A stretch of 64,000 bases of DNA from Algoriphagus winogradskyi (GTDB taxonomy: Bacteria; Bacteroidota; Bacteroidia; Cytophagales; Cyclobacteriaceae), in the NCBI RefSeq assembly GCF_900182815.1, contig NZ_FXUA01000008.1, forward strand, positions 176,352-240,351, written 5' to 3'. The position numbers and the translations under genes are program-made. A model generated the notes under the pieces. The model worked only from the letters and a program-made list of their open reading frames with translations, had not been told where the DNA came from and did no database searches. Positions 53,010 through 62,423 of this stretch are shown one piece after another (positions within the stretch are counted from its first letter, which is position 1; each line of letters begins with the position of its first letter).

Positions 53010-54326
53010 AAATACTGTATTAAAATACTATGCTGCATCAGTGTTCTCATCAGCTATTCCTGTCAGGATTACTTGGACGAAAAGCCTCAGAAATCCCTGG
53101 TAGTACCTGCTACGGTGGATGATGTGCGGGCTTTATTGGATTCTTATAGTTTTCTGAATGCCAATTCGCTGATATCCTTTATTCTCGCAGATGATTGGGT
53201 GACAACATCCCAAAACTGGGAAACCTTGAATCCTTGGGAACAGAATGCCTATTTATGGAAGAAGTCAGTCTTCGAACCCAATGAACGGTCCGGGGATTAC
53301 CAAAGCCTTCATGGCAGGGTGTTTTACGGGAATGTGAGCTTGGATATTCTGGAGAAAATTGATGATACCTCAGATTCCGGAAACAGTGTCCTGATCGGGG
53401 AAGCGTTAGCTTTAAGGGCTAGAGCCATGTTTGAATTGGCTCAGTTGTTTTTGCCTTCCCCCAATTCTGCACTTGCGAACGAAACACGTATTCCAGTCAA
53501 TTTGAAATCTGATATCAATGCCACCCTGGAAATGTTAAATGTATACGAAGTACTGGAATTGGCAAAAGCAGATTTGGAAGCGGCATTTACCAGGCTGCCG
53601 GATCAGGCGCAGTACAAAACCCGAGCGGATAAGTCAGTAGCAAAGTCCTTTCTCGCGCGAATCTACCTGTATGAAGGGGAATGGCAGGAGGCTTACAATT
53701 CTGCAGCTTATGTAGTGCAGCAAAAAGGAGAATTAATGGACTATAGTACCTTGGATAGTGCCTCTTCTTATCCTTTCAGCCTATTTAATACAGAAACACT
53801 ATTCTATAGCATGACCAGCAGTTTCCCTGTGACCGCCAGCGCCGCCACTTTCATCCTTCCTGAACTGTACAGCATGTATGGAGAGTCTGACTTGAGGAAG
53901 TCCTTATTCTTTACCCTCGATCAGTCTGGATTACCCTTGTTTAAAGGTTCATATACAGGAGACTTTAACCTGTTTACAGGAATCAGTATGGCAGAAGCTT
54001 ACTTGGTGGCAGCAGAATCGGCCATTCGACTGAGTGAGGTTGATAATGGACTTGCTCATTTAAATGCGTTGGGTGTCAAACGGTATAGCGATTTCGAGGA
54101 GTGGAGTGAGCTGGAGGAAGAAAAGGCATTGGAATTAGTCTTGGAGGAGAGGAGGAAAGAGTTGGTGTTCAGGGGACTTCGATGGTATGATATGAAAAGG
54201 CTAAATGAGCTTGGACTTGGTTTAGAGGCTTCGAGAGAGATAAACGGAATAGTATACAGTTTGTCATCTGCCGACCAATATACTTTGGAGCTTCCTCCAT
54301 ATGAAATTGAATTGGGAAACCGCTAA
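53004..54326 (+). CDS. SusD/RagB-family lipoprotein
   Basis: 440 residues, on the short side for the family. Lipoprotein signal with lipobox ISYSC (Cys20), then the usual QDYLDEKPQKSL start. TPR-like helices with ALRARAMFELAQLFLPSPNS, SFLARIYLYEGEWQEAYNSA and the C-terminal ERRKELVFRGLRWYDMKRL are characteristic. It forms the surface lid of the SusC transporter encoded 152 bases upstream. The spacer carries an unusual duplicated leader. A strong terminator follows. Confidence 0.93.
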   Translation: MKKYCIKILCCISVLISYSCQDYLDEKPQKSLVVPATVDDVRALLDSYSFLNANSLISFILADDWVTTSQNWETLNPWEQNAYLWKKSVFEPNERSGDYQSLHGRVFYGNVSLDILEKIDDTSDSGNSVLIGEALALRARAMFELAQLFLPSPNSALANETRIPVNLKSDINATLEMLNVYEVLELAKADLEAAFTRLPDQAQYKTRADKSVAKSFLARIYLYEGEWQEAYNSAAYVVQQKGELMDYSTLDSASSYPFSLFNTETLFYSMTSSFPVTASAATFILPELYSMYGESDLRKSLFFTLDQSGLPLFKGSYTGDFNLFTGISMAEAYLVAAESAIRLSEVDNGLAHLNALGVKRYSDFEEWSELEEEKALELVLEERRKELVFRGLRWYDMKRLNELGLGLEASREINGIVYSLSSADQYTLELPPYEIELGNR

Positions 54327-54336
54327 CTACAAAAAA

Positions 54337-54365
54337 AGAGCCTTGGACCACTGGTTCAAGGCTCT
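54337..54365. terminator. Strong bidirectional terminator hairpin
   Basis: AGAGCCTTGGACCA and TGGTTCAAGGCTCT pair over 14 bases with one G-T wobble and a minimal loop. An A-run lies on the left (54330-54337), so it serves best as terminator for the leftward gene at 54388-54663 but also lies just after the SusD gene. Confidence 0.75.
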
Positions 54366-54387
54366 CACTCGTTCGAACTTTGATCTA

Positions 54388-54663
54388 CTAATTCTCAATC
54401 GGAGTTAGTCCGTTGTTTTGGAATTTTCGGTTGGTATTTGGATCAATTGGATCACCATCTATCTCTTCATAAAGACAGCCAGGCGCAGCGTCCATTACAC
54501 AGTTGTAAGTGCCCGGTCCGGGAGGTTGATTTACCAGATACCAATGTTCTCCGTCAAATCCATAGACATCTGTTTGAACTTCTTCTGGAGAAGTAAATGC
54601 AAACGCTGCAAACGCTGCCAGCACAAAGGCAAACAGCGGTAATCTTTTAATTAAACTATTCAT
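54388..54663 (-). CDS. Small secreted protein, DUF6520-like
   Basis: 91 residues. N-terminal signal with RLPLFAFVLAAFAAFAFTSP, then a short acidic mature part with two Cys (YNCVMDAAPGCLYEE). This looks like the DUF6520 family of Bacteroidota, whose function is unknown. The gene faces the SusD gene and shares a terminator with it. About 1.3 kb upstream on the same strand lies a MauE-like membrane protein; DUF6520 and MauE genes are often close together. The two Cys could be substrates of that redox system, by inference. Confidence 0.75.
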   Translation of the reverse strand: MNSLIKRLPLFAFVLAAFAAFAFTSPEEVQTDVYGFDGEHWYLVNQPPGPGTYNCVMDAAPGCLYEEIDGDPIDPNTNRKFQNNGLTPIEN

Positions 54664-55988
54664 AACAATGCCTGTTTTTTAACAGATCAAAAACAGGGAA
54701 ACCGTTTTTGGTTGTTTGCCTACTCTGAAAAGGGTTTTCGGCATCTCCCTTTGGGAGGCTCATTGGGTTTAGCCAGTCTCTTACCCCAGGCTATTAAGAG
54801 AAATGAGTCTCTTTATTATTCCTAACCATTGAGGTCTTCAAGACCTCGACGGTTTTATTCCTTAAGATTCCAGAAATACTTATTTCATTTAATTATTTTT
54901 TCGGGGTGGGGTATTCAGCAGCCCTGCCCTTTTCTTAATCTTTGAGGTTTTCCAAACCTCGAAGGTTTTACTTGTCAGTCACTTGCGTATAATATATTTA
55001 TTAGTTAGTTTAGAATTAGAAACTAGTTGCGTTCACTCAATTGATTGTAGAAGATGGAATCTAACCGTCTCTTATAATCCATTTTTTACAGCCTACGCTT
55101 TTCCAAATCTTGGCTGTGGGGCGGTAGTCCAATACCGCCCCTTTCTTAACCTTTCAGGTTTTCCAAACGTCGAAGGTTTTTATCTTTTTATTCTCCACTC
55201 TGGTCTGTGTCTCCACAGACCACTATTTTGCTGCTTGGGATTTGTAATCCCGGTCTCAAACCGTCGGATTTACAATCCGCCATTTATTGTAATTATTTTA
55301 AGAGGACGTAGATTAAATAATTTCTCGTCCCATCTTGCTGGCACTAGGCTTTCGTCTCTGAATCACGATCTTGGGCCAGTGCTTTTCAACGTTATTATCC
55401 TTATACCCAGGGTAAAAAAAACCTGGGCTATCCATAGTGCATACCTACGGCATGCTTCCAAATCTCTTCTAGCGCAAGTCTACCGACTGCCTCCAACTTC
55501 AGCATTCATCATTCATCCTTTGATATTCAACATTCGAAATTACCGACATCCAAAATTCAACATCCCACAACGTTACTTTTCCGTCTTTTGCCTGTCCGTT
55601 GTCCTGCTTCTCCAGAAGCTGGATGTGTCGGATATTTCGTTTCCATTCCTCGGCACAAACATTCCTGTCCTATTATGATCTAGGGACTGCCTGTCCCGAT
55701 GAGCCGAGCGATATCGGGAAGGGAAATGGCCTTTATTCTTTTTTTACCATGGGTTTCACCCCTTCAGGGTGATACTCACACTTCTCTACTTTTATATATT
55801 TTAAATTCTTCGCTCCAGCACCCAACTCCATTCTCCCCTCCGCGATAACTATCGGGAAGGGGTCGGGGGTCACTGCTAAGCCCAAGTCCAGCACATTAAT
55901 TTTAAATTTTAAATTCCTTTCATTTTAAATTCTCTACAACCACCACCTGTCCGCCGTAGCAGAAACAACCAACACCGGTCAACGGACA
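54664..55988. repeat. 1.3-kb intergenic cluster of short palindromic repeats
   Basis: Contains several hairpins of one style: GAGGTCTTCAAGACCTC (54831-54847), GAGGTTTTCCAAACCTC (54944-54960) and a decayed third near 55167; GCGGTAGTCCAATACCGC near 55120; TGGTCTGTGTCTCCACAGACCA near 55200; GGATTTGTAATCC and CGGATTTACAATCCG near 55238-55280; and TCCCGAT...ATCGGGA at 55694-55719. A long plus-strand frame (54983-55678) crosses these repeats and is not a credible gene. The promoter and leader of the DUF6520-like gene are at the left end (54664-54830). Confidence 0.6.
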
Positions 55989-56378
55989 TCAATCTTCCAA
56001 TCGAATACCGGCAGTGGCCACTCCAATCAACCCCAGATTCATCCAGAAGTGCTCCGCCCATCCCAGACTCTCTAAGATTCCCGCACAATTACACGGCACT
56101 CTAGGGAAAGCTCCCACCCAAATCAGTCCCACATAAGTAATAAATACCGTTAGCAGCAATATGCTTCCCAAGTATCCCCACCATCTAGTGACTTTAAAGA
56201 GCAGGAGCAGGGCAAGCAGCAACTCAGTTATTGGTATTGCATAAGCCAGAATCTCCGCCAGCTCGGCCGGAAAGGTCTGGTTAAGGAATGCCTTTCTGCT
56301 TGCTTCAAAGCGAAAGATTTTATCAAAGCCTGTATAGGTCCATAGGAGAATTAGAAGTGTTGAAATTATTTTGTGCAT
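55989..56378 (-). CDS. MauE/DoxX-family membrane protein
   Basis: 129 residues with four hydrophobic helices. N-terminus MHKIISTLLILLWTYTGFDK, conserved FRFEASRKAF, ITELLLALLLLF, and a Cys pair in RVPCNCAGILESLGW on the outer side. MauE-type proteins shuttle redox equivalents for disulfide formation or quinone-linked maturation in the periplasm. In Bacteroidota they accompany TlpA-like and DUF6520 proteins, as here. It is on the same strand as the DUF6520-like gene, though 1.3 kb away. Confidence 0.85.
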   Translation of the reverse strand: MHKIISTLLILLWTYTGFDKIFRFEASRKAFLNQTFPAELAEILAYAIPITELLLALLLLFKVTRWWGYLGSILLLTVFITYVGLIWVGAFPRVPCNCAGILESLGWAEHFWMNLGLIGVATAGIRLED

Positions 56379-57126
56379 TTTCTATTTTGTTAAATAATAT
56401 TTCCAATCTGAAATTGTACCGCTACCTTTCCATGTGGAGAGGGTTGAGGTAAGGTAACTAACTTACTCTCCTCAAGGAAAAGAGCCTGTCCCGATAAACG
56501 AAGCGATATCGGGAGCTGGGTGAGGTAGTCCAGAGTTTGGTACTGAAGATTCTGTTCATATTCATCCCGTCATAGCTACCACTGACAAACACCCTCTCCT
56601 CCAGGAGAGGGTTGGGGTGAGGTAGTCCATAGTTGAATTAGAAGTGTGCTTACGGTACTGTTCATAATTTTATATCATATTTACCTCCGACTAATTTCCT
56701 CTCTTAAAGGGAAGGGCGTTGTTTTAAAGCCCATTCATTGCCAATAATTTCTTACTATATTCAAAAGCTTTTGTGAGTTTTTTCTGGATTCTGGGACGAA
56801 TAGCAAATATTCGTAGGGGTCGGGACGAAAAATGCCACTACTGGAATGGATATCAACTACTCATTCACTGTATGTAATAAGTACTATGATGTTTATCAAT
56901 AGTGTAAAAAAACAAATTGAGTTTTGTAAAACCGTTTATAAATAAAATCCGAACTCTCTTACTTATGGATTGATCCCAAAGAAAGTTTGGTTTTTTACAT
57001 ATTAGATTTAGTTATAAGGTATCTGTTTAGATATTTAGAAATAAAAAACTGACTAGAACTTGTTTCATAAAAAATTATTTCTAATTTAGTTTCATTAAGG
57101 CCTTTTTTAGTTATCCTGGGAGTTCT
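56379..57126. other. Intergenic region with GAGGTAGTCC-type repeats
   Basis: About 750 bases. An imperfect unit GGGTGAGGTAGTCCA with an AGTTTG/AGTTGA tail occurs at about 56519 and 56612, and a looser one at about 56450. TCCCGATA...TATCGGGA (56489-56514) repeats the theme of 55694-55719. No gene seen. Confidence 0.55.
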
Positions 57127-57402
57127 TTGGTGGGCATTGGCAATGATAATTTGCCCTGTCTTAGACATCTATTTGCTGAACATTTAATGGTACTTGCTGA
57201 AAGAAGAATCATCTATGCTCAGGATATCATGATTTTGACCGGAAGGAGTAGGTCGTACGCTTATTATTGTATGAAGCGAGTGAGGGAGCATTACGGAAAA
57301 TCAAAGCATCAACTGATAACTTTTCAGGAATTTGCTGGCTTTCATGGTATCCCCGTCGACGATCTGGGATTTTCTCTGATCTACAAAACCAAAACAAATT
57401 AA
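57127..57402 (+). CDS. Small HTH-like protein, paralogue of the one at 62424
   Basis: 91 residues, start uncertain (TTG at 57127 or GTG at 57130). The core ERRIIYAQDIMILTGRSRSY, then MKRVREHYGK and LITFQEFAGFHGIP, is shared with 62424-62738. The pattern of TGRS-like helix, basic K-R helix and ITxQEF strand resembles small excisionase-like DNA-binding proteins of Bacteroidota. It lies upstream of the LytS/LytTR pair. A terminator overlaps its 3' end, so it is transcribed alone. Confidence 0.7.
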   Translation: MVGIGNDNLPCLRHLFAEHLMVLAERRIIYAQDIMILTGRSRSYAYYCMKRVREHYGKSKHQLITFQEFAGFHGIPVDDLGFSLIYKTKTN

Positions 57403-57809
57403 AACGGATTCCATCTCAGATGAAATCCGCTTGATTTGGGGTTTTCCCACCGGATTGACGATCCGGTAAATGCATAGAATGCTGAAGTAAAATAGACATG
57501 TTTTTAAACCAGGCTATTCGCAATAAGCCTGTACCGATTGCTGTTACAAAACTCTTAGAAAATTAAATTCTCGTAATTGTGGTGATGCATTCTCGAATAA
57601 TGCTCCCAGTTATACGATTTTTCTGACTACCTCTTGATGAAGGTCTGTTTACTTGAGTGTGTCCTGCCCGCAGGTTCAGCAGACTCATTTCTTGTTTATT
57701 TATCATAAGTTGAAATTTTATGAAATCGAACATTTCACCTTTTGTCTCATTTTGTGATGATTACTAGTCATGCGGGATTCCATGTGGATTGTTTAAATTT
57801 TATTAACAC
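57403..57809. promoter_or_regulatory. Leader of the LytS kinase, with hairpins
   Basis: After the terminator at 57405-57429 comes another hairpin ACCGGAT-TGACG-ATCCGGT (57449-57467). The part 57720-57809 matches the SusD leader: ATGAAATCGA, ATGATTA, GCGGGATTCCAT in the same order and spacing. Here the mini-ORF is only 15 codons (57720-57767). Confidence 0.5.
57405..57429 (+). terminator. Hairpin terminator after the small HTH-like gene
   Basis: CGGATTCCATCT and AGATGAAATCCG pair over 12 bases around a single C, with one wobble, right after the stop codon. The T-run is weak (CTTGATTT). Confidence 0.6.
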
Positions 57810-58922
57810 ATGAAAAGTATACTTACCCCGCCTCAGATTCAGTTCTCAGGGACAAACCCTAGTATAAAGTGGGTCAATGATAAAATGAAGCCTTTTATAG
57901 CAAGGCCAATCTTAATTCTTATCATTCCATGGGTGGTATATCCTCTTCTGGATTTGGCCTCAACCTATTATTTTAAGTTAGATTCTAGTGGGATTCCCTT
58001 CGCTTTGATCACTACTTTGATAGGCTTTTGTTGTTCATGCATTTATTTCTTTTGGCTATTCCCTTCTGCTTTTTATTCAAAAAGACCCCTTATAGTCATT
58101 GCTCTTTCTTTGGTTACAATTTCCTTTTTATCTGTACTTAAATACTTTTTATTTCTACTCGTCGGAATTGAGCCACATCCACCTTTAGATTTTGCAGCCT
58201 ATGAGTTTATGAGACAATGGGTATTCATAGCTATTACATTCACTTTTTGGGGATTCTATGCGCTTATTAAAGCCCTTCAGGAAAAACGGAAAACTGACGC
58301 CAGTTTTGATAGACTGAGAATTGTTCATAATAAAGCCCAACTCAGTCCACATTTTACGCTCAACCTGATAGGAGATATTTCCGCCAAATCATTGAAATAC
58401 TCGCCAGAACTCTTTGAGGATCTAAATCACTTCATCACTATACTCCGCTATGCATACATTGATACGGAAAAATTCAATTCCCTGTCTTCTGAAGTCGAGG
58501 CTATACTCTCGTATTTACATGGTCAAAAATTGAGATTTCAGGGCGCTATCATTATTCGGGATAAAATCGATAGGGATTTGCTTCATTATGAAGAGCTATA
58601 TATGCCAAAGTTACTTTTGATCACCCTGCTCGAAAATGTATTTAAACATGGCGTTTTTCAGGATCCTAAATACCCGGTATTAATAGAAGCAAAGATGATT
58701 TATTGTAAAAACAGCATTCCAATTCTTCATTTTTCTACGCAAAATAAATTCAACGAGGGGTTAAAACTGGCTAAAAGTGAATTCGGTATAGAAACAGTCA
58801 GAAACTTGCTGGATTACTTTTTTGAAAATGCTACCCTGACCACGAATGTAACGCAAGACACCTTTTCTCTTAACCTAACTCTACCATATGAAAAACCCAA
58901 ACAAACTTGGCCTAATCGATGA
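57810..58922 (+). CDS. LytS-type sensor histidine kinase
   Basis: 370 residues. Four membrane helices at the N-terminus (about 30-165), then the His_kinase domain with phospho-acceptor His in KAQLSPHFTLNLIGD (about residue 188) and a degenerate HATPase with LLLITLLENVFKHGV and FGIETVRNLLDYFF. Such kinases pair with LytTR regulators, and the next gene, overlapping by 35 bases, encodes one. In Bacteroidota these kinases usually sense membrane or peptide signals. The leader resembles that of the SusD gene, so the two may share control. Confidence 0.9.
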   Translation: MKSILTPPQIQFSGTNPSIKWVNDKMKPFIARPILILIIPWVVYPLLDLASTYYFKLDSSGIPFALITTLIGFCCSCIYFFWLFPSAFYSKRPLIVIALSLVTISFLSVLKYFLFLLVGIEPHPPLDFAAYEFMRQWVFIAITFTFWGFYALIKALQEKRKTDASFDRLRIVHNKAQLSPHFTLNLIGDISAKSLKYSPELFEDLNHFITILRYAYIDTEKFNSLSSEVEAILSYLHGQKLRFQGAIIIRDKIDRDLLHYEELYMPKLLLITLLENVFKHGVFQDPKYPVLIEAKMIYCKNSIPILHFSTQNKFNEGLKLAKSEFGIETVRNLLDYFFENATLTTNVTQDTFSLNLTLPYEKPKQTWPNR

Positions 58923-59613
58923 TGAAACTCTGGCACTGGATAGGCTCAAATATTTCATTTCCGGAATACCTGGGTACCAAGTGGAATTTGCGGAAACTAA
59001 CCCTATGGATGGACTGCGTTTAGCCAGCCAAAAAATATGCGATATCTTGATAACTGATATCCAGATGGAAAATCTCAATGGTTTGCTAATTTCTGAGCAA
59101 ATGGAAGAATTGGGTGTTCCCGTGATTATCTGTTCCGCGCATGAAGAGTTTGCACTACCAAGTATCAATTTATCTGTGGCTGGTTATCTAATTAAGCCTG
59201 TCAATGCCTGGGGCTTGAATAAGCTTCTGGAAAAGGTCTCCAAAAAACTGAATATACAAAAGGAAGCAACTCTGGAAAAGTCGAAAGATTATTTTCTGGT
59301 GGAGGACTATGCAAGTTTTGGTTATACTAAAGTTGCTTTTTCCAGCCTTTACCATGTTGAGCAGAAACAAAACTATTCGCTCTTTCACGCTCCTCCCCAT
59401 ATTTACAAACAGCGCTCCACCTTGCAGTCTGTAGAAATTATGCTTCCTGAATGGACTTTTGTGAGAGTCCAAAAATCCTTTCTCATAAATATTACCAAAC
59501 TTCAGAAAATATTCCATAAGGAGATTATCCTTGATAACGGAATGATTGTCCCTTTGGGAGACTCTTATAAAGACCAACTTCTAAATACTTATAAACTATA
59601 CAATCGACCATAA
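58888..59613 (+). CDS. LytTR-family response regulator
   Basis: 241 residues. Receiver domain with GLIDDETLALD, phospho-acceptor Asp in ILITDIQMENLNG, switch Ser in IICSAHEEF and Lys in YLIKPVNAWG; the LytTR DNA-binding domain follows (about 140-238; FVRVQKSFLINITKLQ and IILDNGMIVPLGDSY). It overlaps the LytS kinase gene by 35 bases. Its 3' end overlaps the end of the convergent dehydratase gene by 25 bases, so the two transcripts are antisense to each other at their ends. Confidence 0.92.
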   Translation: MKNPNKLGLIDDETLALDRLKYFISGIPGYQVEFAETNPMDGLRLASQKICDILITDIQMENLNGLLISEQMEELGVPVIICSAHEEFALPSINLSVAGYLIKPVNAWGLNKLLEKVSKKLNIQKEATLEKSKDYFLVEDYASFGYTKVAFSSLYHVEQKQNYSLFHAPPHIYKQRSTLQSVEIMLPEWTFVRVQKSFLINITKLQKIFHKEIILDNGMIVPLGDSYKDQLLNTYKLYNRP

Positions 59614-62174
59614 ATTAATCTCCCTAGGCTTTTGTACAAGCTATAGATTACTTTACGTTCATACTCATTTGTATCTCTTGGAAACATTCGATTACAGCAC
59701 ATATGAAGATGGTTTGGGATAAGGCGCATCAATACTTCATCTTGTTCTGTTGCGATTTTTGAGAACTCCGGTAAGAAAGTCTCAATAGGGTAAGTAGTCT
59801 CATATTCAGTAGTAGAATAATCAGCTTTGCTTAATTTCTTTCGGTCTGTTACTGGAATTTCCTTAACTAACCTCCGGAAATAGTGAAAAAACATTTCTAT
59901 TCTGCCAGTCATTTCAATGAGTTGAATGTATGACTGACTTATGCAATAGTGACGTTTTATTGCATCCCATGTTAACATTGGAGAAACTCTCTGTTTTTCA
60001 TTGCCAAGAAGTATCAACTCGGATTCAAGGTGAAATATGGATTCAGAGGTTACAATACCTTTATGGGGTAGTTTATATTTTTCATACTCAGGATAGTATG
60101 GTGCTGAATCTACTGTAATGACCCATCCAGTTTCCATCAATCTTTGCTTTAACTCGGCAGTTATCGCTTGTTTTTGTGCTTCTTCAGTAGGAAGTAGGCG
60201 AAGCCTGATTTCTGGTTTAGGGGAGTTGTAACACAAAAAATACCATTTCTGTAGCAGAGAATTTTCCTTAATACTTTTAAGTATGGATGGTAAAGGCTTG
60301 AGCAATAACGGCAGTAACCCTTCTTCCTTTATCCCAATGCGCAAATAAATCCAGCTTTCATCAATGCTGCCGATCCGATTCAAAGAATCGATTTTCTCAA
60401 TAATGCGATCTTTACCTTTCCAAGAATAAATAAACTGTGGGAAGAGGGGTTGTCCGGATTTGTTTTTAAGAGGCGACCGCTCTTTCCAAGGGCATTCAAA
60501 TACAGTGAGCTCTTCCAACTTATTAAGTTCTTCCCATAGTATTTCCAGTTCAGGAGGATATTCCCAGTCAAGAATTAGTTCTCTGTCTAAGTATCCTGCT
60601 AGCAAAGGGCAAGGTATTTTGGACGCAGCAAGAAATTGAAAGAGTTTACGTTTGTCAGAATAGTTTTTTGAGTGCAGGATCCACTTCCTTCCCTGAAGAA
60701 TAACTCCCTTCCAAGTCAGCCTAGGTATATAGGAGGTTTGCTGAAAAGAAGTATTGTGGTATGGAATAAACCTCTGCTGATCCTGATTCCCGATTTCCCA
60801 GAATAACCTGGAAAGCGTGTGGGAGATTTGATTGGGATTCAGCGGGTGCTGTACAGCTGGTAAAACTTCCTTGTTGAGTTTTTGGCTATAGAGCACCAAG
60901 CGATCCCGTCTAAATCCTATGAGCAGATCTTCAACCCCCAACTGGTTTTCTTGGAGCCCATTTCCAAAGGGGTATATGCTATACCTAAAGGCATTTTCAT
61001 GTCTGGAAATGCGGTTTGATTTTGAGGTTTCGAACATAATTATGTCGGCATATAGGGCTTCTTCAGACAAGCTTTCAACGTTGTCTACAACCAAATTTTT
61101 AATCTCTGGATCAATGCTAAAACGTCCTGAATAAGCAAAAGGGCGGTTGCAGACAATGTTTTCTATATAAAGTTCAGTTTCTCCCAGTAGTTTGAAGGCT
61201 ATTTGGAGGTGGTGGAGATCTGTGCTTTTCAGTTCAAAACAATTGCTTAGGTCAAATTCTTCAACATTACCCCATAACATAGAAAGTATATCCTCAGAGC
61301 GATAGTCATCCCTTTCTTTTGTTATACTTTCATTTACTGGATTGCAGAAGAAATCTTGTCTGTGAGCTAGAAGGCCAATAGGTACAAAACGGTCATCGAA
61401 GGTATACCTAAACCAGGACTTGAAATTCCTTAAGAAATCACTTTCTACAGGAACAAAAAGATTTCCGATCTCAGAAATGAGTTTTTCCAATTTTTCTTGG
61501 ATTCCCCGGTTTACTTTAATTTCTGAAATTATTCTTATGTCCATTCCCTCGCTTTCATGAGGTGATCCCAATTCAGGGAAACTTTCTGGAATAAGAAATC
61601 CTGATTCTAGCACCATTTTCCAGATGTTTGCTATCTGATTTTTGTTTTTAGACTTGAAAAACTGTTCAAAGGTAGGTCCATCGAGTTTTTCTGATTGTTC
61701 AAAATAGGCCAGAAGAATCAGGATAAGTGGGTTTTTATCGAGATAGCTAATCCTCCAGCCCTCCTCCTGAATACAGTAACTCCAGAATTGTACCTGGTCA
61801 GCATACACCTTTAACCCAGGAGCGACTTTGTATTTACTAGGGGGCAGAGATTGTACCCTTGGTTTCTCAAAATATAGATTTTCTATTTTTCTGTAGGCTA
61901 GGGAGCCGACAGTATTGCTGTCTCCCCACATACCGATGCCTACTCCAGCCCATAACCCAAAGGGGGTGGAGCGGTATCTGCCCCTCAATAGGTACTTATG
62001 AATTTTGGTTTGGGTGGAGTAACAAAGCGAATCGAACTCCTTCTTTTGTATTTCCTGAAATAGGGAATCTGAAGACAGACGTATAGCTTCTTTGATCCAG
62101 TCCCAGTTTTTACGAATTTCTAACATGTCTTTAGGGTCGAAATCCACTAAGTGCATTCTGTATAAAAAATCCAT
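59589..62174 (-). CDS. Lantibiotic dehydratase with SpaB_C domain (orphan RiPP enzyme)
   Basis: 861 residues, somewhat short for a full LanB (about 1000). The N-terminal Lant_dehydr_N part includes YLLRGRYRSTPFGLWAGVGI (about residues 63-82); the C-terminal 255 residues (SWIYLRIGIKEEGLLPLLLK through the ERKVIYSLYKSLGRLIYGRL end) match the SpaB_C / thiopeptide-type elimination domain. In class I lanthipeptide synthesis the first part glutamylates Ser/Thr and the second eliminates glutamate. I find no cyclase, precursor peptide or ABC transporter beside it. It is transcribed toward, and overlaps, the LytTR gene. The substrate is unknown. Confidence 0.88.
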   Translation of the reverse strand: MDFLYRMHLVDFDPKDMLEIRKNWDWIKEAIRLSSDSLFQEIQKKEFDSLCYSTQTKIHKYLLRGRYRSTPFGLWAGVGIGMWGDSNTVGSLAYRKIENLYFEKPRVQSLPPSKYKVAPGLKVYADQVQFWSYCIQEEGWRISYLDKNPLILILLAYFEQSEKLDGPTFEQFFKSKNKNQIANIWKMVLESGFLIPESFPELGSPHESEGMDIRIISEIKVNRGIQEKLEKLISEIGNLFVPVESDFLRNFKSWFRYTFDDRFVPIGLLAHRQDFFCNPVNESITKERDDYRSEDILSMLWGNVEEFDLSNCFELKSTDLHHLQIAFKLLGETELYIENIVCNRPFAYSGRFSIDPEIKNLVVDNVESLSEEALYADIIMFETSKSNRISRHENAFRYSIYPFGNGLQENQLGVEDLLIGFRRDRLVLYSQKLNKEVLPAVQHPLNPNQISHTLSRLFWEIGNQDQQRFIPYHNTSFQQTSYIPRLTWKGVILQGRKWILHSKNYSDKRKLFQFLAASKIPCPLLAGYLDRELILDWEYPPELEILWEELNKLEELTVFECPWKERSPLKNKSGQPLFPQFIYSWKGKDRIIEKIDSLNRIGSIDESWIYLRIGIKEEGLLPLLLKPLPSILKSIKENSLLQKWYFLCYNSPKPEIRLRLLPTEEAQKQAITAELKQRLMETGWVITVDSAPYYPEYEKYKLPHKGIVTSESIFHLESELILLGNEKQRVSPMLTWDAIKRHYCISQSYIQLIEMTGRIEMFFHYFRRLVKEIPVTDRKKLSKADYSTTEYETTYPIETFLPEFSKIATEQDEVLMRLIPNHLHMCCNRMFPRDTNEYERKVIYSLYKSLGRLIYGRLYSL

Positions 62175-62423
62175 GGCTTTTTGCCATCCTAATTCTTAAA
62201 AACTGGAAGGAAAGTCTGAATTCAGGGACATACTCTTTTCTGGTAGGGAGCATTGACGTAATCAAAGCTTTTTGTGCCTTTGATTTCTGTTACATAGAGT
62301 AAGTTCAAGTAGGAGATATTTGACAGTCATCTCATGATTTATTACTGATTTTAATTCATTTATTAGTTCATAGAATCCAATATTTCACAAAGAATCTACA
62401 GAATCCACAGAATCCATACACTA

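Noticed and set aside
54983..55678. 231-codon open frame on the plus strand
   Set aside because: It runs across many intergenic palindromes, has an odd composition and no domain, signal or homologue-like motif. A repeat-born frame is the better reading.
62175..62423. Lanthipeptide precursor ORF upstream of the dehydratase
   Set aside because: Only very short minus-strand frames exist (11 to about 40 codons), with no leader-like sequence and no Ser/Thr/Cys-rich core.
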